Origin: Sweltsa coloradensis
Lineage: Eukaryota > Arthropoda > Insecta > Plecoptera > Chloroperlidae
Direction: 5' to 3'
Length of the DNA stretch: 64,000 nt
Assembly: GCA_024449915.1 (NCBI GenBank)
Contig: JAMZAV010000157.1
Location: 558,001 to 622,000 of the forward strand
The notes beneath the pieces are model-generated. The model was given only the letters and a program-made list of their open reading frames with translations. It was not told the DNA's origin and did no database searches. Shown one piece after another: positions 49,408 through 59,184 of the stretch. The number at the start of each line of letters is the position of its first letter. Positions within the stretch are counted from its first letter, which is position 1. Position numbers and translations under genes: made by a program.

Positions 49408-50974
49408 ATGAGCTATAGAAGAGAAGACCGCAAGGCTGTACTAAGGTATGCTAATAGTTTAAATGGCAAAAACGGTTCGACACGTTCGACAACATATTAT
49501 AATGGTGCCAATTTGTACGTGAAAAATTTTGATGAGAAAATAGATGACGATCGTTTGTTCAATGAATTTTCACGATTCGGAACCATCTCAAGTGCGAAGG
49601 TGATGTTGGATGACAAAGGCCGTAGCAGATGCTTTGGTTTTGTTAACTTCACTTCTAAAGAAGCAGCAATTAAAGCTCTAAAAGTAATGAATGGTCGTAT
49701 ACTTGGTACACAACCATTGTACGTATCTATAGCTGAAAGGAAGAGTGATCGTTACGCTGTCAAGGAAGGTGATTCCGAAGGTCGGGCTTCTCGAATGGGC
49801 CAAAGGCTTACTTTACCTCAGCCGAAAAATGAATTGAATGGATCAACACAGACGGTTCAAGATAGGGTAAATTCAAGACGGCTCTGCCCCCCACAAGATG
49901 GTACCTATGGTTCCTCTAAAATGCAGGACAGTCCTCGAGCCCAGCGTTCAGACATACGCAGCGCCCGGTCGATAAGTCCCACTGGTCAAGGGTCAGCGAA
50001 ACAGGTCAGTCCTCTAGCCCAACTTTCAGGCGTGCACAGTGACCGGTCGATGAGTCCCAATGGTAAAAAACCACAAGGGTTAGCGAAACAGGGCATTCTA
50101 GAGCCCGTATTCAGGCATGTACAGTGACCGGATGATGACTCCCAGCAAGTCTGGTCAACAAGCACAAGGATCAGAGAAACAGGGCAGTCCTCTAGCCCAT
50201 CGTTTAGGCATGCGCAGTGACCGCTCGATCAGTCCCAGCACTGACCATCAACCACAAGAGTTAGAGAAGCAGAGCAGTCCTCTTGCCCAGCGTTCAGACA
50301 TAAACAGTGACCGTTCGTTGAGTCCCAGCACTGACCAACAACCACTGGAGCTAGGATTAGAGAGCAGCCCTCATGACCAGCTTGTAGACATGTTCAGTGT
50401 CTTGTCTGCGAGTCCTAACACCAGCCAACATCTGCTGGGGCTAGGTTTAGAGATCAGTTCTCATGGCCAGCATGCAGACGAGCGCAGTGCCACGTCTGCG
50501 AGTCCTATCACCAGCGAACAACTACTGGGGCTAGGGATGGAGATCAGTCCCTATGACCAGCCTGCAGACATTCTCAGTGCGCAGTCGTCGAGGCCCAGCA
50601 CCGGTCAACAAACATTCGAGTCGGAGATACAGGACTGTTCCCTAGGAGATCTAACAGCGTTTGCCCGGGGACTGTCTCTCACTAAGTACAACCCGCTCAT
50701 GTCTATGAAGCAAGAAGCTTTGAACGTCTCCACGATGACTTCAACCACGTACCAAGCTCAGAAGGAGATGCTAGGGGAGCGTCTCTACCCGCTGATTCAG
50801 AACATGTGTATGAGCCTGGCGGCCAAGATCACCGGCATGCTGCTGGAGATGGACAACTCTGACCTATACCACATCTTAGAGCATGACCACGTCCTTCATG
50901 CCAAAGTCTTGGAAGCCGTTGCTGTCCTCCAAGCCTATCGAGCCGAGCAAGTTTCCTTGATTACGGAGTATTGA
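49408..50974 (+). CDS. PABP-derived protein, copy 1: single RRM, repeat linker, MLLE domain (one frame break)
   Basis: The first half is open from the ATG at 49408 (conserved NMSY context in both copies; an in-frame ATG at 49390 is not conserved) to a TGA at 50125-50127. Residues about 35-112 form an RRM with RNP2 LYVKNF and RNP1 RCFGFVNF, resembling RRM4 of cytoplasmic PABP ([30 protein letters not shown]). A linker of ~30-residue repeats follows ([20 protein letters not shown] type). From about 50092-50125 the reading continues only in the +1 frame, to a TGA at 50972. The end is an MLLE domain ([31 protein letters not shown]), which binds PAM2 peptides in known PABPs. RRMs 1-3 are absent and there are no introns. 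The break could be a mutation, a sequencing error or programmed +1 shifting. Role in mRNA binding is inferred. Confidence 0.75.
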
Positions 50975-51136
50975 GTTTACATAGTTTATTTAATGCTAGT
51001 TTCTTTGTTCATATTAGGCCCATGCCAAATGTCACAGCTATTTGCTTTATTGCAGTTTTCGTGTTTTTAATTATAAGAATTTCTCTGCATAACATTTTGT
51101 CTGTTATAATTATAATCATCGATGAGTTAAGATAAA

Positions 51137-51162
51137 AATAAACACATTAATGGTAAAATAAA
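51137..51162 (+). terminator. Poly(A) signals of PABP-like copy 1
   Basis: Two AATAAA hexamers (51137-51142 and 51157-51162), about 165-190 bp after the stop. The following GTCATTAATCA segment is shared with copy 2, where one AATAAA precedes it. Confidence 0.6.
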
Positions 51163-51214
51163 ATGTAAAGGGCCTACTGTCATTAATCAGGACTGCCATT
51201 GCATGCTTATTTAA

Positions 51215-51665
51215 CTAGGAAAACCCCAAAGTTACTGTTAGACGTGTGAGAGAGCCATGTGTTGAGTAACCGGTAACATCCCTTTCCTCCCACTACCTAA
51301 TTGGCTGGATCTAGACATCATGGGTCTTTCCTCCCTAGCCTTTCATAGGCTAGAGTGGGGCATTACAGTTGACCCGCCCTTATACCACGACTAAACTCAA
51401 AATCCTATAATTTATACCTTATATATCAATCAACTTAAATGCAAATTTTCCCGGGTACTCAACTCACTCACTCGTCTCGCAACGACTTTGGCGTTTTCCC
51501 AGTCTAGTTGGCTAAGACGCCTTATACCGGAATGTCTGAGACCTGGGTTAAAACAACGGTCGGGTTCGATTTTTATTTCTGGATTGTATTAAAAAATTAT
51601 AGTACACGTTTTTAAATGCATACAGTACTATGGAAAACATAGCCAGTACGAATACGAGTAAAGAT
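51215..51665. mobile_element. Family C palindromic element with tRNA-derived arm
   Basis: The left end CTAGGAAAACCCCAAAGTTA and right GCAACGACTTTGGCGTTTTC (about 51479-51498) are inverted copies. Outside the right end a tRNA-like arm (TAGTTGGCTAAGACG, then CCTGGGTTAAAAC) and the GAAAACATAGCCAGTACGAA segment recur as at 41870 and 42500. Confidence 0.6.
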
Positions 51666-51681
51666 TGCAAGGTTGACTAAG

Positions 51682-52211
51682 GTGCGTTCCAATGCTTCAT
51701 TTTCACGCTAGTCTACTAGCCTAGTGGACTCATTTACTGGAAGTGAAGTCACTAGCAGGCGACCAAAGCTCCGATTTGGCTAGCAGGTAGTGGACAGCAG
51801 ACAGCAGGCGAAAGTGTACACTACGAAGCCCACTAGCCTGCTAGCAAAATGGCGGCCAGTAATTTCGCAGCCACAAACCTACAACTAGAAGCTATTTGGA
51901 GTTAAAGTATAATGAATTGATGATAATACAATAATAAATTTGATTATAACAGCAAATACAAATACGAACATCCAGTCACGCATTCTTTTCTATGGTTTCG
52001 TGTGAAAAGTGAGGTTAGGGTTGTTGTTGCTGTTGTTGTTGAATCTACACCACCTGGATGGGCTTTTCTATTTATTTGGGAAGCCGTGTGTAGCCATAGT
52101 AGGTAGGCTTCAAAAGTGTATGCCCAAAATGATTCTGTAAGCAGGTAGCAGTTAGCAGGCTAGTGGCTAGTCGTTAGTGGCTAGCAGATCAAAACCACAT
52201 TGGAACGCACC
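51682..52211. mobile_element. MITE with GGTGCGTTCCAATG inverted ends
   Basis: Left GGTGCGTTCCAATG at 51682 and right CATTGGAACGCACC ending at 52211 are inverted repeats. Subterminal CTAGCAGGC/AGTGGCTAGC motifs are abundant. The ends resemble some PIF/Harbinger-type MITEs, but no clear 3-bp duplication is visible, so the superfamily is uncertain. A short (TTG)n run lies near 52020-52041. Confidence 0.65.
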
Positions 52212-52879
52212 CTCAATCTCCGAGTGGAATTTTGAGAAACCTTGAGCGTGCTAGATTAGTTTCACATGAGTTTCACCTTGGTCACCGCCTGATATTTAAA
52301 AAAATGATTCGGTAAAATTAATACTTAAGAACAAACGCATTGTCGTTAAATTAATTTTCAGCATATATTTTCAATTTATTATTTCTTGTACGTTTGAATC
52401 ATAACCAATTTTGATCATTTTGTTATCAGTTCTGTATACTGTTACCGGTTGTCTGTTTAAAATCACAGCTCAATCTGTTCGGCCGTTCGGCCGTATGGGA
52501 CCGAACAAACAAACTAAAAGACATTTTACAAACACAGGCAACTTATGGGTCATGGTCAAGACCCATTCGACTTGCGTTGTAAGACTCAGTCGCTGCCACT
52601 GATCATGCTAAGCATGGCATATCAGTGAATCAATCATTTTTACATTCGATAAAAATAGTAACAGTGCGATTTTCGTAAGAATTATTACTTGAAATGACCC
52701 AAGTACGTAGTAAAATGAGGCAAATTCAAAGGTTTTAAAGATCCCCAGAAAATGTCATCAAGATCGAAGTAGTTTGTCCCGTACAGTCCCTAGGTCTAGT
52801 CTAGGCCAGTGCAGAACTAGGCTAGACTTGGCGTACCGGTATTATTGTCGTGATTGTCTTACAACTGTATTATCTTTAA
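52212..52879. other. Intergenic; no gene supported
   Basis: A fragment at 52440-52510 (AATCTGTTCGGCCGTTCGGC, near CCGTATGGGACCGAAC) resembles part of the family C body at 41540-41575. Nothing else was recognised. Confidence 0.4.
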
Positions 52880-53882
52880 CTAGGAAACGCTCAGTTGGAC
52901 GCGTTGATAAGCGAGCACGTGCTATAGCTAGACCCACATTGCACATTTTTTAAATTTTAAAATTTACGACGTTCGCGTTTCCAGTATTATTTATTATTGC
53001 CAAGGTATTTGGGTAAACCCGTGTTTAAATCTTTACTTTAAAATCCACCGCCATCTAGAGGACCTTGACTCCTTGGGAAAACTTTTTAAACTCTTTGTTG
53101 ACAATTAATAGACTGCTTCCTCGAAAGTATTTTGATTACTTCTAGGTGGCAGTGCATTAGAAACTTCGCGCGTCTTTTCGTTGCCATGGCAACGTTACTT
53201 TTGTTATAATGTAATTTCCATCTACACTACTTATCGGATCAAAATAAAATTAACATATTCGTGACCAGACGGACATTCTAAATGATTTGGCTATCTCAGA
53301 TTTTGTCGCCGTTGAGTTTGAAAAAAAACTTTCGATTAACTTTAATGTAACTTTTTAACTTTTTGAACGATTTTGCCACAAAACTAATGGCATTCAATCG
53401 AGAACAAAGCTTGCGGATGGTGAAAATTTCAACTCGATCCGAGCCTCCGTTTGACCGCTATCATGAGCCAAAAAAGCTGCACGACTTTCCGTTGCCATGG
53501 TAACCGTACTTTGTTATAATGTAATTTCCATCTACACTACTTATCGGATCAAAATAAAATTAACATATTCGTGACCGACGGACATTCTAAATGATTTGGC
53601 CATCTCAGATTTTGTCGCCGTGAAGTTTGAAAAAAAAACTTTCGATTAACTTTAATGTAACTTTTTAACTTTTTGAACGATTTTGCCACAAAACTAATGG
53701 CATTCAATCGAGAACAAAGCTTGCGGATGGTGAAAATTTCAACTCGATCCGAGCCTACGTTCAAAACGTTATCACGAGACATACAAACAAAAAAAACAAA
53801 AAACAACAAAAAAAAAAAAACAAAACCAGTGACTATTTTTTCCGGCAGAGTAAAATGGAAACGCTCGCTTCGCTCGCTTAAC
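52880..53882 (-). mobile_element. GAGCG-type family B element with internal partial duplication
   Basis: The minus-strand start TAAGCGAGCGAAGCGAGCG is at 53881. The 3' end at 52880 has GCTCGCTTATCAACGCGTCC, then AACTGAGCGTTTCCTAG. The body equals 538-1236, but about 270 bp is present twice in direct orientation (TTGCCATGGCAACG at 53182 and the similar TTGCCATGGTAACCG at 53493; GTGAAAATTTCAACTCGATC at about 53420 and 53730). Confidence 0.75.
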
Positions 53883-54194
53883 TATATTCCATCTGATTCC
53901 ATCTATAATATTCGACAAAGGTGGTTTAGGCGCCGGCATTAGTTGGAACAACAGGATCGACAATATGGCTCCCATACCAAGAGTATCTAGGTGCCAGTTA
54001 GGGCGCCGCAGCCAAGTCGCGGCGCGCTACACACTCAGGCACCTTATACAGCAAGGGATTTAGGCACGACAAATTATGCCAAATTTGATTCGGGTATACG
54101 ATAATTCCTTCTGGGTGAAAAAAAGCGTTGAAACATGGTCAAAATCACTTCAAGGATGTTAGTTTCTACTGGATAGACTTATTCGTCAGTTTCA

Positions 54195-54900
54195 AATGGC
54201 CAGCGATTCTGACCAAACGGGTGGGGCTACAACGTTCATATTTTACATGGACATTAAGGTAATAGTGATGTAGAGCCTTTTGAAAGAATTGTTGAAAACG
54301 TTAGCTTGAAGGGATCGAAATAAAGGTTTTAATGTTAGTCTTTTACATGCATATAATCAACAAGTAACTATCGAAGCTTGACAATCACCTGCAATGAGTA
54401 CAAAAAGCAATTCTTTTGGCCCACGAAATAATTAACATCCTATTGTTATTTAAAACACTTTAGTGGAAAATAACTCTCTATGTTATAATGATAACAACGT
54501 ATCGGAAATTCAACTTCCATTTATGAGAAATGTTAAATCTGATCTACCTTGGCTATTTTCTTTGTTTGTTTGATATAATTTTGATAATATGATTTTTGTT
54601 TTTCATAAAAACCTGATATCGGAAATAGTTACCATTAATTTCCGAAACGTTGTTATTATTATAAAATAAAGAGTTATTTTCCATAAAAGTGTTTCAAATA
54701 TCATATCATGAATTCTTCTAACTTTAAAACTAATATCCTATTTTTAATTGGTATTACCATAGTATTAATACTACTTATTAAAATGATTCTATTTTAACAC
54801 AAATAATTTTGCATTGAATCTTGAAAATGTAATGAGATCCCACGCATTCAAAAGAACTTGTAGAAATAAAGCCAAACAAATTAATAGTTGCAAATTTTAT
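54195..54900 (+). mobile_element. GAGCG-type family A variant body interrupted by a MITE
   Basis: CTGACCAAACGGGTGGGGCT at about 54207 and TGAGATCCCACGCATTCAAA near 54833 match the complement of 44366-45037, so this is a copy without recognisable ends. Its middle is displaced by the inverted-repeat element at 54452-54697. Confidence 0.55.
54452..54697. mobile_element. MITE with ~60-bp inverted repeats
   Basis: Left AACACTTTAGTGGAAAATAA, then CTCTCTATGTTATAATG, matches the complement of the right end (AACACTTTTATGGAAAATAA, then CTCTTTATTTTATAAT). Both arms continue into AACAACGT and CGGAAAT. Target duplication is not clear. It has no coding sequence. Confidence 0.7.
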
Positions 54901-55109
54901 TTTGACAAGCTTTTCAATGATTAAACGAGGGAGCGAGGCGACTGAGTGTCTCCATTCAACTCAAACGGCTCTCATTCTGTGATTCTGTGTGTCTGTCGTC
55001 TGTACGTCGAAAATCAGCCGAACCGCTGAACAGATTTCGCTGAAATTTTAAACAGACATCCGGTACGAGTTTACTGAGAACTGTTAACAAAATCTGCTCG
55101 ATCCATTGT

Positions 55110-55145
<36 letters not shown>

Positions 55146-55260
55146 TGTCTATCTTATTCAGTTATAAAAACTGATTTACAAAGGAGGACAACTAAATAAA
55201 TCTAATTACATAGATGCAGACACAACAATGAACTACATTTAAGTAAATATTTGAAATAGT

Positions 55261-55874
55261 TGGATGAGCGTAGCGAGCGTAGCGAGCGAAGCGAAGATTC
55301 CATTTCACTACACTGGAGAAAAAAATCCGGAATGTTTTTTTTTTTCTTTTTTCTTTTTTTTCGTATTTTTGTCGTCTGTTAACACGATTCCGACTAAACC
55401 GATACTCCGATTGCGATGAAATTTTATGGAGGCCTTCGAAATCTCTGAACTTAGAACTGCCACGTTTTTGAGCGCAATCGAAAAATTATTTTCTCATGAA
55501 AATCGAAATTTTACGATTTTTTTTCGATTTTTTAAATTTCTTCGACTTATAACACCTACATGCTTTATCCGATTGTAATGATTTTTTCACAGAACCTTAA
55601 TTTTATGAATTGATATATTCGTGTAAAATTTGTGCGCAATCGAATAATTATTTCTTATGAAAATATTCAATATTACGATTTTTTCCTTTTCTTAAATTAC
55701 AATTTAAATTTAAAAAAATTAAGTTAATTTTTTATTTAATTTGATTTAATTTTTAAAAAAATTTCAACAAAGTTCTGATTTTTTCACAGAACAACAGAAA
55801 ATCCGCATAACACATGGCAGCTCAATGCACCAATTACGCTCATCCAACAACGCGGCGGGACTTAAGCGTTTTCC
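55261..55874 (+). mobile_element. GAGCG-type family A element nested in LINE-A (exact boundaries)
   Basis: The LINE-A 3' end at 1425-1445 reads GAAATAGTAATATTACAACA without interruption. Here GAAATAGT (ending 55260) is followed by TGGATGAGCGTAGCGAGCG, and the sequence resumes as TAGTAATATTACAAC at 55875 after CTTAAGCGTTTTCC. The ambiguous junction is TAGT, so a 4-bp duplication, a 1-bp duplication or no duplication (ends TG...CTAG) all fit. The complementary CGCTCATCCA lies at about 55838-55847, followed by ACAACGCGG. Confidence 0.85.
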
Positions 55875-55974
55875 TAGTAATATTACAACAATGCATTAAA
55901 TACTCAACAAATTTGATAACAAATAAAAAGGATATTAAATGCAATTTATGAATGAATCGAATATAAAAAAAGGG

Positions 55975-56118
55975 TGGGGAATGAAAAGAAAAGAAAAGAA
56001 AAAAGAAAAGAAAAAGAAAAGAAAAAAGAAAAAAAAAGGAAAGGAAAAAAGTAAGAAAAAAAGAAAGAAAGAAAAAAGAAAGAAAAAAAAACATTAAAAA
56101 AGAAAAACGAAAAGAAAA
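55975..56118. repeat. A/G-rich low-complexity tract
   Basis: Imperfect AAAAGAAAAG/AAAGAAAG repeats belonging to the LINE-A 3' UTR; a shorter form occurs at 58675-58760. Phe-rich frames on the minus strand are artefacts. Confidence 0.8.
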
Positions 56119-56592
56119 AAACTGATTTATTAGACGATCCCACTCAAACGAATATGAGGTTTGCCAAAAATCAGGAACAGCAAATCAGGGAGTAATCAAT
56201 CTTTCGCGGAAGAAACCACCGAACGCGAATCTTCATTCTTGTGTTCAACCTTCAACCTTCATTCTTGTGTTCAAATCTTGATAACAATTTAGTACAAAAG
56301 ATCTTGACTCTAATATATAATTATATCAGATGTATAATTTTTTTAAATTTTTAAGTCAAAAACTGATCACAGCAATGATACAGGACACCTAACTCAAGTT
56401 GAAAGTTCCACCAGTGGGCGGCAACCAGACAATCTAGGCAGAAAAATATCAATTGAAAATACATTGAATACATCAAAATCAAAGCAATAATGAACAAACA
56501 AAGAGAACAGCAAAATCATAAATAAGAACATATGAAGATAAATTAACATTACATAAACACAGAGACAATGCCCCACAAATAAATAGTAAAAA

Positions 56593-57164
56593 TCAATTCT
56601 TCTTTGTTCTTCGATTCATTATCATTGCTTCAATTTTACTTTTAAATTGTACTATTCCTAGCTCAGTAAACTGGCTTCTTATATCATAAGAAATTGAATT
56701 CCAAAAGGATACTCCTCTGTACAAGAATGACTTTCTTAATGATTCAGAAATTAATTTAGGAACTTTCAATGAGTACATTAGAATAGAATTTCTATCACGA
56801 TCAACAAATTGAAAAATATTGGGTAAAATACCTGAATACATACCTTTCAATACTTTGTATGTATTTACCAGTACGCTATATTTCATTCTTTCCTCAATCG
56901 TGAAGCAATCAGATTGTAAATCTTGGCTCATAGGAATTAATCAAACAGATGGTCAATTCTCTTCTGAAGTACAACATATTCGGTAGGAGGTCTTACTGCC
57001 CAAACCACTAAACAATAATCAATAATAGAGTGAATATAATATAAAAAATTGCGATTCAATCCTACAATAAATAAAAATGTGATTTTTTTAAATATTGATA
57101 GAATTTGTTTAGTAGCAGCTAGCGGAACGATATATACGTGGCTGGATTGCCTAGTGGTAAGCAT
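56593..57164 (-). pseudogene. LINE-A reverse transcriptase C-terminal remnant
   Basis: Two minus-strand frames (57164-56937 and 56931-56593) read in order YYIHSIIDYCLVVWAVRPPT, LQKRIDHLFD, then FTIEERMKYSVLVNTYKVLK and RKSFLYRGVSFWNSISYDIR. This is the usual C-terminal region of CR1/RTE-like non-LTR reverse transcriptases. A stop and frameshift separate the halves near 56932-56940, and the catalytic domain is absent. Confidence 0.75.
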
Positions 57165-57215
57165 TTAGCTAACCGCACCGAGAGTTGAGGTTCGATGCTC
57201 GTTTGTTCGAACTTT
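57139..57215 (+). repeat. tRNA-like segment (SINE head or tRNA pseudogene)
   Basis: An A-box-like TTGCCTAGTGGTAAGC is followed after about 30 bases by the B-box GGTTCGATGCT. Acceptor-stem pairing is poor, so it is more likely a SINE head or decayed tRNA than a working gene. It sits at the 5' truncation point of LINE-A. Confidence 0.45.
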
Positions 57216-57360
57216 TTTATATTTTTACACCCATATTTTATTTTTGTGGGGTGTTAAATGGGAAATAAAAATTAGGGGATTTCGTTTTATCTTGGGAATT
57301 TGTCAATGTTTCACGCTTATACGTTTTGAACACGATTCGCATTTTGAATGTTCAATTTAA

Positions 57361-57539
57361 ACTAAGGAAACGCCAAAGTCGTTGTTAAACGAGTGAGTGA
57401 GCCAAGTGTTGAGTACCCGGGAACATCCCCTTTCCTCCCATATACCTAAGGCTGGATCTAGCCCAGTATGGGGAATGATACCGGGTACTATACACATGGC
57501 TCACTCACTCGTTTAACAACGACTTTGGCGTTTCCCTAG
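57361..57539. mobile_element. ~180-bp palindromic family C terminus
   Basis: Left AGGAAACGCCAAAGTCGTTG, then TTAAACGAGTGAGTGAGCC, is mirrored by GGCTCACTCACTCGTTTAAC and AACGACTTTGGCGTTTCCC on the right. The loop holds GGCTGGATCTAGCC. It could be a MITE of its own or a head-to-head pair of family C 3' ends. Confidence 0.7.
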
Positions 57540-58411
57540 TGTAGTTACGGTCAGTGTACGTTTATGCGCTAATGTAGAAGGGTACATGAGCTTGTCGGAT
57601 CTTCTTTTAGATCTAATTACTTTTAAGTTGAAAGGTTTGGCTGTATTTTTACAAGCGGATTTTTTCCTTGACAATTAATTATTTCTTTCAATAAGGGTTG
57701 CAAATAATAACAAGAAAAAAAATCAAGTCATTTCGTCACTTAGATCACCTGTTAGAGCAAACAATCTGCGAAATACAACACGGCGGAGTTTTTTCAAGAT
57801 GGCGGATTTTCCCAAGTGGGATTTTTTGGGAACTTGAGTTTTTTGATCAGGGACATCCCCTGAACATATTCCAGCAATAATATTTGAGGAACATTAAATG
57901 TCTGGTTTTGCCCAAAAATTGTCTAACTGGCCTGTACTAAAGGAGGCAGCATGGCGTCATCGAAACCGTAGCCACTTTGAACGACAACGGTGGTCGGTGA
58001 GAGCCTCGAACCCAAAGCAAGGTCGTCGGTATTATTAAAGCTCATTGTCAAAGCTATGAACATTCCAAAACAAACAAAAACGGAGAACATGAACAAAAAT
58101 TACGTTTTACCTCTTCATTATTCATTCTCATATTAATACAAGAGTTATTTTTAATGTATTAAGTATAATATCAGCTGTTTCAGTCAAGGAGGCCTTGGTT
58201 TCAGTACAGCCATTTTAATTTGGCGGACGTCGATGGTAGTCGCAATATTGGTCAGCACCAACGAGAAGCACTAAATAATGTGAAAAACTCTATGTTTTAG
58301 TAGCTGCCATATTGGTCAGCACCAAAGAGAAGCAGCAAATACTGCGATAAGACTGGATCAGACGTTCAAAACGGCCACGTTCATTTGTTCAGCCACAGAT
58401 AGCGCATGCTG
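57540..58411. other. Intergenic; no gene supported
   Basis: Mixed sequence with repeated GCCATATTGGTCAGCACCAA-like motifs at about 58238 and 58305. No coding potential was recognised. Confidence 0.4.
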
Positions 58412-58420
58412 TCTCTTTTA

Positions 58421-58451
<31 letters not shown>

Positions 58452-58775
58452 TAACGTCTATTCTATTCAGTTATAAAAACTGATTTACAAAGGAGGACAA
58501 CTAAATAAATCTAATAACATAGATGCAGAAACAACAATAAACTACATTTTCGTAAATATTTGAAATAGTAGCATTACAACAACAATGCATTTAAACACAA
58601 CAATTTTGGTAACAAATAAAAAAATATTATATGCATTTAATGAAAAAATAAAATATAAAAAAGGGTGTAGAATGAAAAGAAAAGAAAAGAAAGGGGAAAA
58701 AAAATAAAAGGAAAAAAGAAAGAAAAAGACAAAGAAAGAAAGAAAAAAAACATTAAAAAAGAAAAACTCCTTACA
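58412..58775 (-). mobile_element. LINE-A 3' end, truncated copy
   Basis: (TTTA)n at 58418-58452, then the conserved AACGTCTATTCTATTCAG and ACTGATTTACAAAGGAGGAC core, and the A/G-rich UTR to about 58770. It lies about 400 bp upstream of PABP-like copy 2. Confidence 0.7.
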
Positions 58776-59184
58776 GGTTATTCATACCTCCTTGGAGTGA
58801 AGTCATAGTTCCCAAGGTCCCCTAGATTTGAATGAGAGAATATGCTCAAATATTAATAAAACCACAACACCAAATGCAAGGTTAAGCAATGGTCGACATG
58901 GCGATAAAACGTAGTTTGTGATCCAAGATGGCTTCTAATTTCGCGTTTGGATGACCTTACTTTGCGAGTTCGCAAGACCTCCGCTAGGAGTAGATACAGG
59001 GGACTTTGATAGTTTCGTATGTAATCAAGGGAGCCGTGCTTTTGACGTGCTTGAGGGGAGAAGGCGGTTGTTGATATCGATAAAGGACAGATGAAGATAA
59101 TGTTTACGTAATTTTTCTCTATGATTGACTTTGTGCAATGCCGAAGACATCAGTGGTGAGGTGGTAATTAGATCATGTTACAAC

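Larger units (their letters stand above)
55108..57170 (-). mobile_element. LINE-A retrotransposon, 5'-truncated, interrupted
   Basis: Minus-strand order: RT C-terminal region (57164-56593), 3' UTR with A/G-rich stretch (56130-55975), then the conserved 3' end (55879-55935 and 55150-55260, split by the family A element) and (TAAA)n at 55145-55108. This is the only copy here that joins the LINE-A 3' end to coding sequence. Confidence 0.7.
54922..57539 (+). mobile_element. Family C element, composite, with nested LINE-A and family A insertions
   Basis: The start TAAACGAGGGAGCGAGGCG at 54922 (preceded by T) has its inverted partner CTCGTTTAA at 57509-57517, followed by CAACGACTTTGGCGTTTCCC and a CTAG end at 57539 (followed by T). 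The TAAACGAG variant differs from the TAGACGAG of the copy at 41428, and each end matches its own partner. This supports treating the two as ends of one insertion, but the LINE could also have inserted independently between two fragments. Confidence 0.5.

Noticed and set aside
55840..56143. Phe-rich minus-strand frames
   Set aside because: Products of the A/G-rich LINE-A untranslated tract.
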